From NCBI GenBank assembly GCA_038231815.1, contig JBBRKQ010000024.1, positions 1 through 46,158 on the forward strand: a stretch of DNA of 46,158 bases, read 5' to 3'. The position numbers were made by a program, and so were the translations under genes. The notes below the pieces were generated by a model. That model made no database searches and was not told the DNA's origin. It was given only the letters and a program-made list of their open reading frames with translations. Shown one piece after another: positions 16,662 to 25,944 of this stretch; the stretch's first letter is position 1; each line of letters starts with the position of its first letter. Source of the DNA: CAILKP01 sp038231815. GTDB lineage: Bacteria > Planctomycetota > Phycisphaerae > Phycisphaerales > UBA1924.

Positions 16662-17693
16662 TTACATTTTTTCCATGAGTTCGCGGAGAACGGTGGGGCC
16701 GGTGCGGCCGCGGGCGAGGGCGTCGTAGCTGAGGCGCATGCGGTGGAGCAGGACATCCTCGGCCAGGGCAAAGAGGTCATCGGGCACGGCATAGTCGCGG
16801 CCCTTGATCCACGCCCGTGCCCGCGCTGCTGAGAGCAGAGCGATTCCAGCACGGGGGGAGCAGCCCAATTCGATATCGCTGTGCTGGCGGGTTTTGGTCA
16901 CCAGTTCGATGACGTGCTGGACGAGCACATCGCTGACGTGGACCTGCTGCACCTTGCCCATCGCGGTGGTAAGGTCATCAACACTGATGGCTTGGTCATC
17001 GTTTTCGATTGCATCGAAGGCGCTCTTGGGCACCGCGCCGCCATCGGCCTGACGCATCAGGCCGTACCCGAGGCTGCGGCGCAGCACCTCGGTTTCCTGA
17101 GATTTGGTCGGGTAGTTCAGCCGGTGGCACATCATGAACCGGTCAAGCTGGGCTTCGGGCAACTCAAATGTGCCGGCCTGCTCAACCGGGTTTTGCGTGG
17201 CGATGACTAGGAACGGCGTGGGCAAGCGGTGCCCGACCGATCCGATGGTGACCTTGCGTTCCTGCATGGCCTCCAGCAGAGCGGACTGCACTTTGGGCGT
17301 GGCGCGATTGATCTCGTCGGCCAGCAGCAGATTGGTGAACACCGGGCCTTGGTGAACCACGAACCGCTTACGGCCATCGTCGCCTTCTTCGAGAATCTCG
17401 GCACCGAGAATGTCGGCGGGCAAGAGGTCAATCGTAAACTGAACGCGGCTGAACTTGAGCGACACGCTCTTGGCCAGAGCACTGACCAAAAGGGTTTTGG
17501 CCAGGCCGGGAACACCCTGCAGCAAGAGGTGGCCGCCGGTGAGCAGGGCGATGAGGATTCGCTCGACGACGACGTCCTGCCCCACCACGGCGCGGCCGAC
17601 CGAGAGGCGGATTCTTTTGGCAAGCTGGGCCTCCCCCTCAAGCTCTGAATTGACCATTCCGGCAAGACTCGCTGCTTCAACAAGCGTCGACAT
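16662..17693 (-). CDS. MoxR-family AAA+ ATPase
   Basis: Predicted 343 residues, the usual MoxR length. The AAA+ core shows a Walker A motif GVPGLAKT at residues 60-67, Walker B LLLADE at about 122-127 followed by INRATPKVQSALLEAMQE, sensor 1 in VIATQNPVEQAGTFELPEAQ, and an AAA_lid_2 region ending in ARAWIKGRDYAVPDDL. MoxR ATPases act as chaperone-like remodellers of VWA-domain clients. This is the first gene of the minus-strand cluster running down to 6612, so its promoter must lie in the 619-base region upstream, shared with the divergent DUF1328 gene. Assignment is firm; the client is inferred to be one of the VWA proteins of the cluster. Confidence 0.95.
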   Translation of the reverse strand: MSTLVEAASLAGMVNSELEGEAQLAKRIRLSVGRAVVGQDVVVERILIALLTGGHLLLQGVPGLAKTLLVSALAKSVSLKFSRVQFTIDLLPADILGAEILEEGDDGRKRFVVHQGPVFTNLLLADEINRATPKVQSALLEAMQERKVTIGSVGHRLPTPFLVIATQNPVEQAGTFELPEAQLDRFMMCHRLNYPTKSQETEVLRRSLGYGLMRQADGGAVPKSAFDAIENDDQAISVDDLTTAMGKVQQVHVSDVLVQHVIELVTKTRQHSDIELGCSPRAGIALLSAARARAWIKGRDYAVPDDLFALAEDVLLHRMRLSYDALARGRTGPTVLRELMEKM

Positions 17694-18312
17694 ATTCAGT
17701 TCCTATGTGTTCTTTGCGTTTGTATCTTCGGTGCCTCGTGGCGTGGCTGCTCTTTGCTTGGCCGCTTTGCTACCTTGCTTCGCTATTGCCCGGACGATGT
17801 CGATGGCGGCTGCATCCTGTCTGGCAAACTCTTCGTCTAATTGTCATGCCGCAGCGGGCGCTTTATTTCAATCGCCGATCAAGCCTGACCGTCAGCCGTT
17901 TGAGTCGGCGGCACGGTACCGTTCGCGCTGCATCAACGGGGGCATACGCCTGCACAAGCAAGCAGAATTCCTCGTTTGCCGTCTCTCCGAAGTACGCTAT
18001 TGTCTGGGGTCGAATTTCCTACACGAATATACCACGCCGCGGCGAATCCGTTTGCTCAAAACCGTGATTTTCAAGATAACCGCGAGAGAACTTTTTCGCT
18101 CCCCGCCATGAAGCGGGCCTGACTGACAACATTCCGATTCGCCCACCGAGAACCCGGGGCTTTCCCGAGGTCGTCCCCAACAATTCGGTGGCCGAATTTG
18201 GCCTGCAACAGCTGGCTGTGGCGACCGTGTTTGCCTGTTCCTGTCAGGTGTGGTTTGCCACTGTGCCGTTTCCCGTACGTTTTTGACCCATCATTGTTTA
18301 GAGAGATTGAAC
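17694..18312. other. Long divergent intergenic region (619 bases)
   Basis: It lies between moxR (minus) and the DUF1328 gene (plus) and must contain both promoters. No plus-strand frame here looks like a protein. On the minus strand a stop-to-stop frame of 46 codons (17706-17843) reads like normal coding sequence (EEFARQDAAAIDIVRAIAKQ) but has no ATG, GTG or TTG and ends about 10 bases before the moxR start. It could be the remnant of a gene end. No RNA gene or strong terminator was recognised. Confidence 0.5.
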
Positions 18313-18477
18313 ATGCTTCGATACGCCCTAGTCTTCCTTGTTGTTGCCTTGATCGCCGCGTTCCTTGGCTTTGGCGCTCTGGCCGGTACGGCCATGGAGA
18401 TTGCTCGAATTCTGTTCTACATCTTTATCGTCGTCTTTCTCGTGTCGGTGATCATGGGATTGATCAACCGGAAGTAA
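18313..18477 (+). CDS. Small membrane protein, DUF1328 (YtjA/UPF0391 family)
   Basis: Predicted 54 residues. It shows the two-helix DUF1328 pattern: MLRYALVFLVVALIAAFLGF, a short Gly/Ala turn (GALAGTAMEIARI), then LFYIFIVVFLVSVIMGLI and a basic end. The length equals the family norm. The ATG at 18313 is preceded by a purine-rich GAGAGA stretch about 7 bases upstream; a longer in-frame start at 18250 adds Cys/His-rich sequence unlike the family. These proteins are often stress-induced in proteobacteria, but their role is unknown. It stands alone between the long divergent region and the asparaginase-like gene. Confidence 0.88.
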   Translation: MLRYALVFLVVALIAAFLGFGALAGTAMEIARILFYIFIVVFLVSVIMGLINRK

Positions 18478-18645
18478 ACAGGTGCTTGATTTAACCGGAA
18501 AAGGCTCCGCGAGTATGGCTGATGCTCTCGTTTGATCGGTCACGGGGTGGCGCACGCCACGGAGGCGGCCGCGACGGAGCCGCCGCAAGAAATGGCTGGT
18601 GACGCTGGTGGGCGCTCTGGTGCGATAGGAACTATCCTGCGGCCC

Positions 18646-19167
18646 ATGCGCCACATCACCCTCATTACCACCGGCGGCACGATTGAAAAAACTTACGATG
18701 AGCAGACGGGCAAGCTGGAAAATCGGCGGTCGATTGTCGGGCGCATGCTGCGCCGGCTCAGGCTTGAGGACACGGTGGTTTCCTCGATTGAGCTGCTCAG
18801 CAAAGACTCGCTGGACATGACCGATGCTGATCGCTCGCGGATTGTGGAGGTGACGCGCGCTGCGATTGGCGACATGAGCGGTCCTGCAGCCCCGACAGGG
18901 GTGGTCATCCTGCACGGCACCGACACGCTGTGCACCACCGGCGACTTGTTGTTCGCGCAGATGCCCAAACCGAGGGTGCCGGTGGTACTGACTGGGGCGA
19001 TGCGCCCGTTTGAGATGGTGCGGTCTGATGCGCTGCAGAACCTGACGGAGGCCATCTTTGCGGCGGGGCTGCTGGCGCCGGGTGTGTATGTGTCTGCCCA
19101 CGGTCGCTCGCTGGCGTTTCCTGGGATTCGCAAGGATCGGGAGCGGGGCACCTTTGTAAGGGAGTAA
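18646..19167 (+). CDS. One-domain asparaginase-like protein
   Basis: Predicted 173 residues from the ATG at 18646; the longer frame to 18532 has no family similarity. It keeps the N-terminal asparaginase signatures: ITTGGTIEK (Thr nucleophile region, residues 7-15), HGTDT and VVLTGAMRP. It stops after the N-terminal domain, whereas normal L-asparaginases have about 320-350 residues with a second domain. A known family of about 165-residue asparaginase-domain proteins has the same KDSLDMTDxDR and GVYVSxxGR blocks, so this is not a truncation. The lysine that precedes PVVxxGAMRP in E. coli AnsB appears to be Val here (RVPVVLTGAMRP). Substrate is unknown; activity on asparagine should not be assumed. 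Confidence 0.82.
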   Translation: MRHITLITTGGTIEKTYDEQTGKLENRRSIVGRMLRRLRLEDTVVSSIELLSKDSLDMTDADRSRIVEVTRAAIGDMSGPAAPTGVVILHGTDTLCTTGDLLFAQMPKPRVPVVLTGAMRPFEMVRSDALQNLTEAIFAAGLLAPGVYVSAHGRSLAFPGIRKDRERGTFVRE

Positions 19168-19209
19168 TCGTCGCGGTTGCAGTCTACTCGCGGGTGAGGT
19201 CAGCTTAAT

Positions 19210-21039
<1,830 letters not shown>

Positions 21040-21121
21040 GGGCCATGAGGGTACGGCGGTGCAACCCCGGCAGCCGCCACCTTGGGGCTTGCCTTGTCCA
21101 CGCCCGTTTTATCTGTCTCTA

Positions 21122-21153
21122 TTTGACCCTTTGACCATTTTGCGATCGGACCA
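21122..21153. repeat. Degenerate tandem octamer, consensus TGGTCAAA (minus orientation)
   Basis: On the minus strand the units read TGGTCCGA, TCGCAAAA, TGGTCAAA, GGGTCAAA. It lies between the 3' end of tRNA-Leu and the glnS start. The orientation is opposite to the arrays at 3041 and 6545. Confidence 0.6.
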
Positions 21154-21163
21154 TTGTTCGGAA

Positions 21164-21247
21164 TGCGGGCGACAGGACTTGAACCTGCACAGCCTTGCGG
21201 CCACGGGAACCTAAATCCCGTGCGTCTGCCAATTTCGCCACGCCCGC
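21164..21247 (-). tRNA. tRNA-Leu, anticodon UAG
   Basis: On the minus strand the 84-base sequence starts GCGGGCGTGGCGAAATTGGC and ends GTCGCCCGC plus discriminator A. The acceptor stem is a perfect 7-pair GCGGGCG/CGCCCGC. The anticodon arm CGGGA-TTTAGGT-TCCCG places TAG at positions 34-36, which reads CUA leucine codons. A long variable arm (about GTGGCCGCAAGGCTGTGC) is as expected for a type II tRNA. The T loop GTTCAAGTC is normal. CCA is not encoded. Confidence 0.95.
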
Positions 21248-21358
21248 AGCGAGGAAGCGAGGATCATTGCCGCGGGTTTGGTCGGAGGCGAAGAATTTGG
21301 AACAGATTTTCCGACCTCGTGGCTTCGATTCCGGGTTGCAAACAAGCTACTGTTCGTT

Positions 21359-21760
21359 ATGGCAACTACCACGCTCCAGCCGCGTTCAAAGAGGGCACCA
21401 ACCGGATTGACACTTCAGCAGAAGCTGATGGCTGTGGGATTGGGCACCGTGATCGTGCTGCTGCTTGCGTGGTCTTTGTACCTAGTTTTCGGCTCTTCGG
21501 GCGATGTGAATCTGAGCTTTGATAAAAAGGCCGAACAGGTGCAATTTGATGTTGCCAAGGCCGTAATGACTGAACAAAACAAGATGAAGTTTCAGGGATT
21601 GCAGATCCTGCCAAGCACGGACGGCACAAAGATCGAGATCAAGGGTTCGGTTGATAAGAAGGAAGACCTTGACGAGCTGAACCAAATCGTTGACAGCGCC
21701 AAGGGTGGCTTCCCGGCCGCGATTGATGTGAAGATTGTGCCGCGGAAGCGCGGATTTTAA
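21359..21760 (+). CDS. Small membrane-anchored protein with BON-like domain
   Basis: Predicted 133 residues from the ATG at 21359; the frame is open further up, through the region beside the tRNA, but that part is not protein-like. A Thr/Arg-rich N-terminus precedes one membrane segment (LMAVGLGTVIVLLLAWSLYLVF, about residues 24-45). A mixed alpha/beta domain of about 70 residues follows, with the pattern VQFDVAKAVMTEQNKMKF, TKIEIKGSVDKKEDLDEL and AIDVKIVPRK. The alpha-beta-beta order and the IKGSVDxxxxxxxL block resemble BON domains (OsmY-type), which bind membranes or act as small periplasmic adaptors. The match is by eye and weak. No operon partner is obvious. Confidence 0.7.
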   Translation: MATTTLQPRSKRAPTGLTLQQKLMAVGLGTVIVLLLAWSLYLVFGSSGDVNLSFDKKAEQVQFDVAKAVMTEQNKMKFQGLQILPSTDGTKIEIKGSVDKKEDLDELNQIVDSAKGGFPAAIDVKIVPRKRGF

Positions 21761-22017
21761 TACAATCGCTTCAAACGATTAATCTATTTGGATCACACCT
21801 TGCAGGGGTGAAGTGCCGATGGAAGCCCAGACTGCCGCGATGAGACGATAATGCATATGCACTGCATGTGTTTTTTCTTTAGGATTTCCACCAGTTCGTG
21901 TCGATTAGCTTGTCGAAGTGGAACTTATGTGGTACCTTTCTGAGTAGATTCACTCGAGACTTCATTTCGCGCGATCTTGGGCGCGCGGTGTGATGGTGAC
22001 AGATTAAGGAAACGACT

Positions 22018-23064
22018 ATGCAAAGCACCCGTAGGGTTGTTCGAAGCGGATTCACGCTCATTGAACTGCTGGTTGTCATCGCGATCATCGCGCTGCTTGT
22101 CGGGATTTTGCTCCCGGCACTGGGCAAGGCCCGTGAAGCCGCGCGAGGCAGTGTGGAGCAGGCAGGTGCCCAGCAGCTTGGTTTAGCTCTGCAGGCCTAC
22201 GCGCAAGAGGGTAAGGAGAAGCTGTTGCCCGCTGGTAATGCGTGGGCATGGGTTCACCCCGGCAGCACGCCGATCAACAAAGTCATGCGGCCAGTTGATC
22301 CATTCCCCAGCACCGGTCAGTTCATGGAAGGATCGGTTGCGAAAACGTGGACTCACGTGCTGCGTACGTGGTCAAACATGCCACTGAACGGCTTGATGAT
22401 TGATCGCAACACTTTTGACAACTTTTTCCAGCGGCCAAAGAATGGTGGACCCGGCGAGTTGCCCAATTGGTTCACATACGCCGACACCACTGCCCAAACC
22501 GCGTTTGGATATCACCCTTCCTTCGGGATGAACGGTGTGTATGTCGGCGGCTCGTTCCAGCATGGCGGACACTCCATTAATGGTGGCATCGGCCAAGGAT
22601 CTCCTTGGGGCACGGTCAACCGCAACGGTGCCGCTGGCGCGGGTAATTTTTTCGTGACAAGGATCGGCGATATCCGCAATTCAAGCCGTCTGCTCATGCT
22701 CGCCGGCTCCCGCGGTGGTGATGTTGCAGGCACCGGCTATTGGGGTTATGGCGCCACCAAGCCCAATACAGGCATCATTCGTCCGGGCTATTGGCTGGTC
22801 ACCGCACCTCTGCCGTTCCCCGCAGGCATGGGTGCTACAACCGTTTCCGCAACCGGGAACGGTGCTGGTTGGACCGCATCTGACACTTTCAACAGGCTGA
22901 AGCCGCCGGGCGATTGGGGCAACATGGATGCCCGCTACGGAGGCAAAGTGACTACCGCGATGTGCGATGGCCACGTCGAGAGCCTGGGCATCGGCGATTT
23001 GCGTGACATGACTCGGTGGAGCAACTACGCCGATACCAAGACTTGGACATGGCGGGCCCAGTAA
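22018..23064 (+). CDS. Type II pseudopilin-like protein with prepilin N-terminus and CDGHV motif
   Basis: Predicted 348 residues. The prepilin peptidase site is canonical: RSGFTLIELLVVIAIIALLV, with Gly11 before the cut, Phe12 as the new N-terminus and Glu at mature position 5. The C-terminal region holds ARYGGKVTTAMCDGHVESLG, which corresponds to the H-X9-DG/CDGHV signature of the very expanded planctomycete pseudopilin-like family. The Tyr of RYGG stands where His is usual. The middle region is rich in Gly, Asn and Pro. Such proteins are secreted through a type II/IV-pilus-like machinery and are thought to be surface-exposed. The start is supported by AAGGA 7 bases upstream (22006-22010). 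A strong terminator follows, so the gene is monocistronic. Confidence 0.92.
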   Translation: MQSTRRVVRSGFTLIELLVVIAIIALLVGILLPALGKAREAARGSVEQAGAQQLGLALQAYAQEGKEKLLPAGNAWAWVHPGSTPINKVMRPVDPFPSTGQFMEGSVAKTWTHVLRTWSNMPLNGLMIDRNTFDNFFQRPKNGGPGELPNWFTYADTTAQTAFGYHPSFGMNGVYVGGSFQHGGHSINGGIGQGSPWGTVNRNGAAGAGNFFVTRIGDIRNSSRLLMLAGSRGGDVAGTGYWGYGATKPNTGIIRPGYWLVTAPLPFPAGMGATTVSATGNGAGWTASDTFNRLKPPGDWGNMDARYGGKVTTAMCDGHVESLGIGDLRDMTRWSNYADTKTWTWRAQ

Positions 23065-23130
23065 GTCTGATGGTTTCCGCTCCGCCTGACTTGAAGCCGA
23101 GTTGATTGGTTCAGTGAAATCGAAATGCAA

Positions 23131-23159
23131 AGGCCCCGCATCGTGCGGGGCCTTTTTTT
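23131..23159 (+). terminator. Rho-independent terminator of the pseudopilin gene
   Basis: A perfect 10-pair stem (AGGCCCCGCA and TGCGGGGCCT) closes a 3-base loop (TCG) and is followed by a run of seven T in total. It lies 66 bases after the stop codon at 23064. The convergent SDR gene ends at 23228; the minus-strand side has only a weak T-run, so it mainly serves the plus strand. Confidence 0.93.
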
Positions 23160-23227
23160 ATGCCTCGGCTGCCCGGTTTCACCAATTACGCTGCCGTGTC
23201 GGTACTGTCAGGGAACAGGTCAATCGT

Positions 23228-23926
23228 TCACCAAGGCAGAATCGTGCCGTCGGTGTTCAGATATGCTCCGGTACTGGCCGGGGTGAGGCTGGCGATGGTT
23301 GTGAGCATGGTTTGCACCGCTGCAGTGGGGGTGAGCGGGGCCTGTTTGCCGCCCATGTCGGTCTGCACCCAGCCGGGGTGCAGGGCGATGACGCACGATG
23401 CCGGGTGCGACTTGGCAAGTTCGGCAGCCAGCTTTTGTGTGAGCATGTTGAGCGCGGCCTTGCTAGCGCAGTAGCCGTAGCTAAAGCCGGTGTGGTGAAG
23501 CCCCATTGAGCCCAAAACGCTGGTGATGTTGATGATTCGTTTGCCCGTGCCAGCGCTGATATTGGGCAGCAGCGCCTTGGTGAGCAGGATCGGGGCGAAG
23601 GTGTTGGTGGTGAACACTTCCTGCAGCTTGGTCAAGTTGCACGAGGCAAGGTCGGGTGTGTGGTTGCTGATGCCAGCGTTGTTGATGAGCACATCAATCG
23701 GGCGGCCGGTCAGGCCTTTGGCGAAGCTCTCGATGGATGCCTCGCTGGCGACATCGAGCATCAGCACCGTGACGCCTTTGAGTGCGCCAAGCTCTGTGGC
23801 TTTGGCCGGATCGCGGGCAGTGGCCAAAATCGTGTCGCCGGTTGAGGCGGCGCGGCCGGAGAGCTGACGGGCGAACTCGAGGCCGATGCCGCGGGATGCA
23901 CCAGTAACAAGGTAGGTTTGTGGCAT
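23228..23926 (-). CDS. Short-chain dehydrogenase/reductase (SDR)
   Basis: Predicted 232 residues from the ATG at 23926; the frame is open to 23959. It is a classical SDR. The cofactor motif TGASRGIG is at residues 8-15, followed by the NNAGIS strand motif, a catalytic Ser in ITSVLGSMG, and YCASK as the catalytic Tyr and Lys pair. HPGWVQTDMGG is the usual post-catalytic loop. The overall shape is that of the small carbonyl-reductase/CsgA-like group; the substrate cannot be read from the sequence. No acidic residue is obvious at the end of the second strand (LATARDPAK has Arg), which would suit NADP(H). It is divergent from the GH10-like gene across 141 bases. Confidence 0.9.
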   Translation of the reverse strand: MPQTYLVTGASRGIGLEFARQLSGRAASTGDTILATARDPAKATELGALKGVTVLMLDVASEASIESFAKGLTGRPIDVLINNAGISNHTPDLASCNLTKLQEVFTTNTFAPILLTKALLPNISAGTGKRIINITSVLGSMGLHHTGFSYGYCASKAALNMLTQKLAAELAKSHPASCVIALHPGWVQTDMGGKQAPLTPTAAVQTMLTTIASLTPASTGAYLNTDGTILPW

Positions 23927-23944
23927 GGGTGCAGCGTAGGACCC

Positions 23945-23968
23945 GGGCCAAACCGCCAACTGGTCAAA
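23945..23968. repeat. Short tandem octamer related to TGGTCAAA
   Basis: Units in register: GGGCCAAA, CCGCCAAC, TGGTCAAA. It is in the divergent spacer between the SDR and the GH10-like gene. It is the weakest array apart from that at 16589; only the last unit is an exact consensus match. Confidence 0.4.
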
Positions 23969-24067
23969 TTACCGTAGAAAAGCGGAAGCGCCGGCGGGTG
24001 TTTGTGTTTGCTGACCGAGATTGTGGTCGCAGGCTTTGTTTTCGCTCCGACGGGGCAACAATACAAG

Positions 24068-25810
24068 ATGATCTTTTCGCGACTTTCTGCTGCTGTGCTT
24101 GTCTGTGCGTGTGGGGTGGTGGGCTTCGGGCAGGTGCCTGGCGGTGGTACTGCCTCGCCCCAACCTACGGCGCGGGAAAAGATGGATCCGAGCCTCATCC
24201 AGCCTGCTGGGCTGCCGGCGGGCTGGACTCCGGGAACGGTGTCGGGCAATCCAAGTTCACAGCCAAAGGTGGCGATAGACGCTGCGGCCTCCGGCGGTGC
24301 GCCGGTGTTGGCCCGCGAGTTTCGCGGCGTCTGGGTGGCCACAGTCACGAACATTGACTGGCCCAGCAAACGCGAACTCTCGGTCGCGCAGCAGCAGGCC
24401 GAGATCACGACAATCCTCGACAACGCTGCCAAATGCAATCTGAACGCCATCATCCTGCAGGTGCGCCCCACTTGCGATGCAATCTATCCCAGTGCGCTGG
24501 AACCGTGGTCAGAATTTGTAACGGGAATCCAAGGGCGGCCGCCCTCACCAATGTACGACCCTCTGGCATTGTGGATTGAAGGAGCCCACCAGCGCGGCAT
24601 GGAGCTGCACGCATGGTTTAACCCGTTTCGGGCAAGGCACATCAAAACCGTTGGCCCGGATGCCTCATCACACGTGGTCAATGCCAAGCCAAGCCTTGTG
24701 CGCAAGCACAATGGCTATATGTGGATGGACCCAGGTGAGCAGGGTTCGCAGGATCATTCCATGGCCGTGATCATGGATGTGGTCAAACGCTACGACATCG
24801 ATGGCGTGCACTTTGATGATTATTTTTATCCGTATCCCAAAGACGGGGAGCCCTTCCCCGATGGACCGGTCTATGCCAATTACCAGCACACCGGAGGCAA
24901 GCTTGACCTCGCCTCGTGGCGGCGTGAAAACATTGATCGGTTCATGAAGCGCGTGCATGATGAGGTCAAGGCGGCCAAGCCGTTTGTAAAGATCGGGATC
25001 AGCCCGTTTGGCATCTGGCGGCCAGAGAACCCGCCGGGCATCAAGGGCTTTGATGCGTTTGACAAGCTCCACGCCGACAGCCGCAAGTGGCTGGCCGAGG
25101 GCTGGTGTGATTACATGTCGCCCCAGCTGTATTGGCGCCGTGATGCCAAGGAACAGGCCTTCGAGCCGCTGCTGCGTTGGTGGCTCGCACAGAACACCAG
25201 AAACAAGCAAATCTGGCCGGGAATTTACACCAGCCGCCTAGGCCAAAAACCCGCCGCCGCGAGCACCGCCAACGGCGGGGCTGGTGGAAGCAGGTCGTTT
25301 GATGCAGCAGAAATCATCGGCCAGGTTGAACTGACGCGGACAGTGATTGATGGAATGAGCGCGGGCGGCGTTGGCGTTGTACACGGGGCAAGTTCGGTCC
25401 TGCGGCCGGGAGTCATTCACTTCTCGGCCATAGCGCTGCTTGAAAATCGTGAAGGAATAGCCGACAAACTGCGGGCCGGGCCGTACGCCAAGCCGGCTCT
25501 GGTGCCGCAAACCGCGCCGGTGGGCACGGCTGCGCCCGGAGCGCCGCAGGCAACAATTGTGTCCACCATCGCAAGCGCCGCAAGTACCACGGTGCGATGG
25601 GTCGCCGCGCCAGCGGGGCCAGGGCAAGTGAGTTCCAACGGCCCTACGACCGTGCAAGTGCGCACAAAGGATGGTGTGTGGACAACGTATATTGCCCCGG
25701 CAGCTGCTCGCTCCTTGACAGTGGACGGCGCCCGCGAGGGGATCGAGTCAGTTGTGGTACAGACCAGCACAAGGGATGGAGTGCTGAGCCGACCTGCGGT
25801 GGTGAAATGA
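24068..25810 (+). CDS. Secreted glycosyl-hydrolase-like protein (GHL10/DUF187 family)
   Basis: Predicted 580 residues from the ATG at 24068, which begins a signal peptide (MIFSRLSAAVLVCACGVVGF) ending near FGQ. After a Pro/Ser/Ala linker the GHL10 barrel starts at EFRGVWVATVTNIDWPSK. It continues through LNAIILQVRPTCDAIYPS, the LHAWFNPFRARH strand, DIDGVHFDDYFYPYP, VKIGISPFGIWR and WCDYMSPQLYW. These are the strongest conserved strands of the family, related to E. coli YddW/DigH, a peptidoglycan-processing hydrolase, and to YngK. A C-terminal beta-sandwich-like part (from about residue 470) may be a carbohydrate-binding module. The substrate, peptidoglycan or polysaccharide, is not decided by the sequence. 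Confidence 0.88.
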   Translation: MIFSRLSAAVLVCACGVVGFGQVPGGGTASPQPTAREKMDPSLIQPAGLPAGWTPGTVSGNPSSQPKVAIDAAASGGAPVLAREFRGVWVATVTNIDWPSKRELSVAQQQAEITTILDNAAKCNLNAIILQVRPTCDAIYPSALEPWSEFVTGIQGRPPSPMYDPLALWIEGAHQRGMELHAWFNPFRARHIKTVGPDASSHVVNAKPSLVRKHNGYMWMDPGEQGSQDHSMAVIMDVVKRYDIDGVHFDDYFYPYPKDGEPFPDGPVYANYQHTGGKLDLASWRRENIDRFMKRVHDEVKAAKPFVKIGISPFGIWRPENPPGIKGFDAFDKLHADSRKWLAEGWCDYMSPQLYWRRDAKEQAFEPLLRWWLAQNTRNKQIWPGIYTSRLGQKPAAASTANGGAGGSRSFDAAEIIGQVELTRTVIDGMSAGGVGVVHGASSVLRPGVIHFSAIALLENREGIADKLRAGPYAKPALVPQTAPVGTAAPGAPQATIVSTIASAASTTVRWVAAPAGPGQVSSNGPTTVQVRTKDGVWTTYIAPAAARSLTVDGAREGIESVVVQTSTRDGVLSRPAVVK

Positions 25811-25944
25811 CCGAGGTTGCCTACAACTGGCGCTACGTTACCGAGCGGCATCGGTAGCGGCCAGTGGAGGCCATGTCGTTTGCTTGGAACAGAGAATGGG
25901 CCTAGCAACTGGCTCGCGGCATCGGCCCGACTTACCATGCACAC

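Noticed and set aside
17455..18111. Plus-strand frame of 218 codons across the moxR start
   Set aside because: Its first part is antisense to moxR. The rest has no recognisable features and no convincing start.
21841..21880. Possible hairpin ATGCA...TGCAT followed by a T-run upstream of the pseudopilin gene
   Set aside because: The stem is only 5 pairs and AT-rich, and no plus-strand gene ends close enough to need it except the BON-like gene about 90 bases away. Not strong enough to call a terminator.
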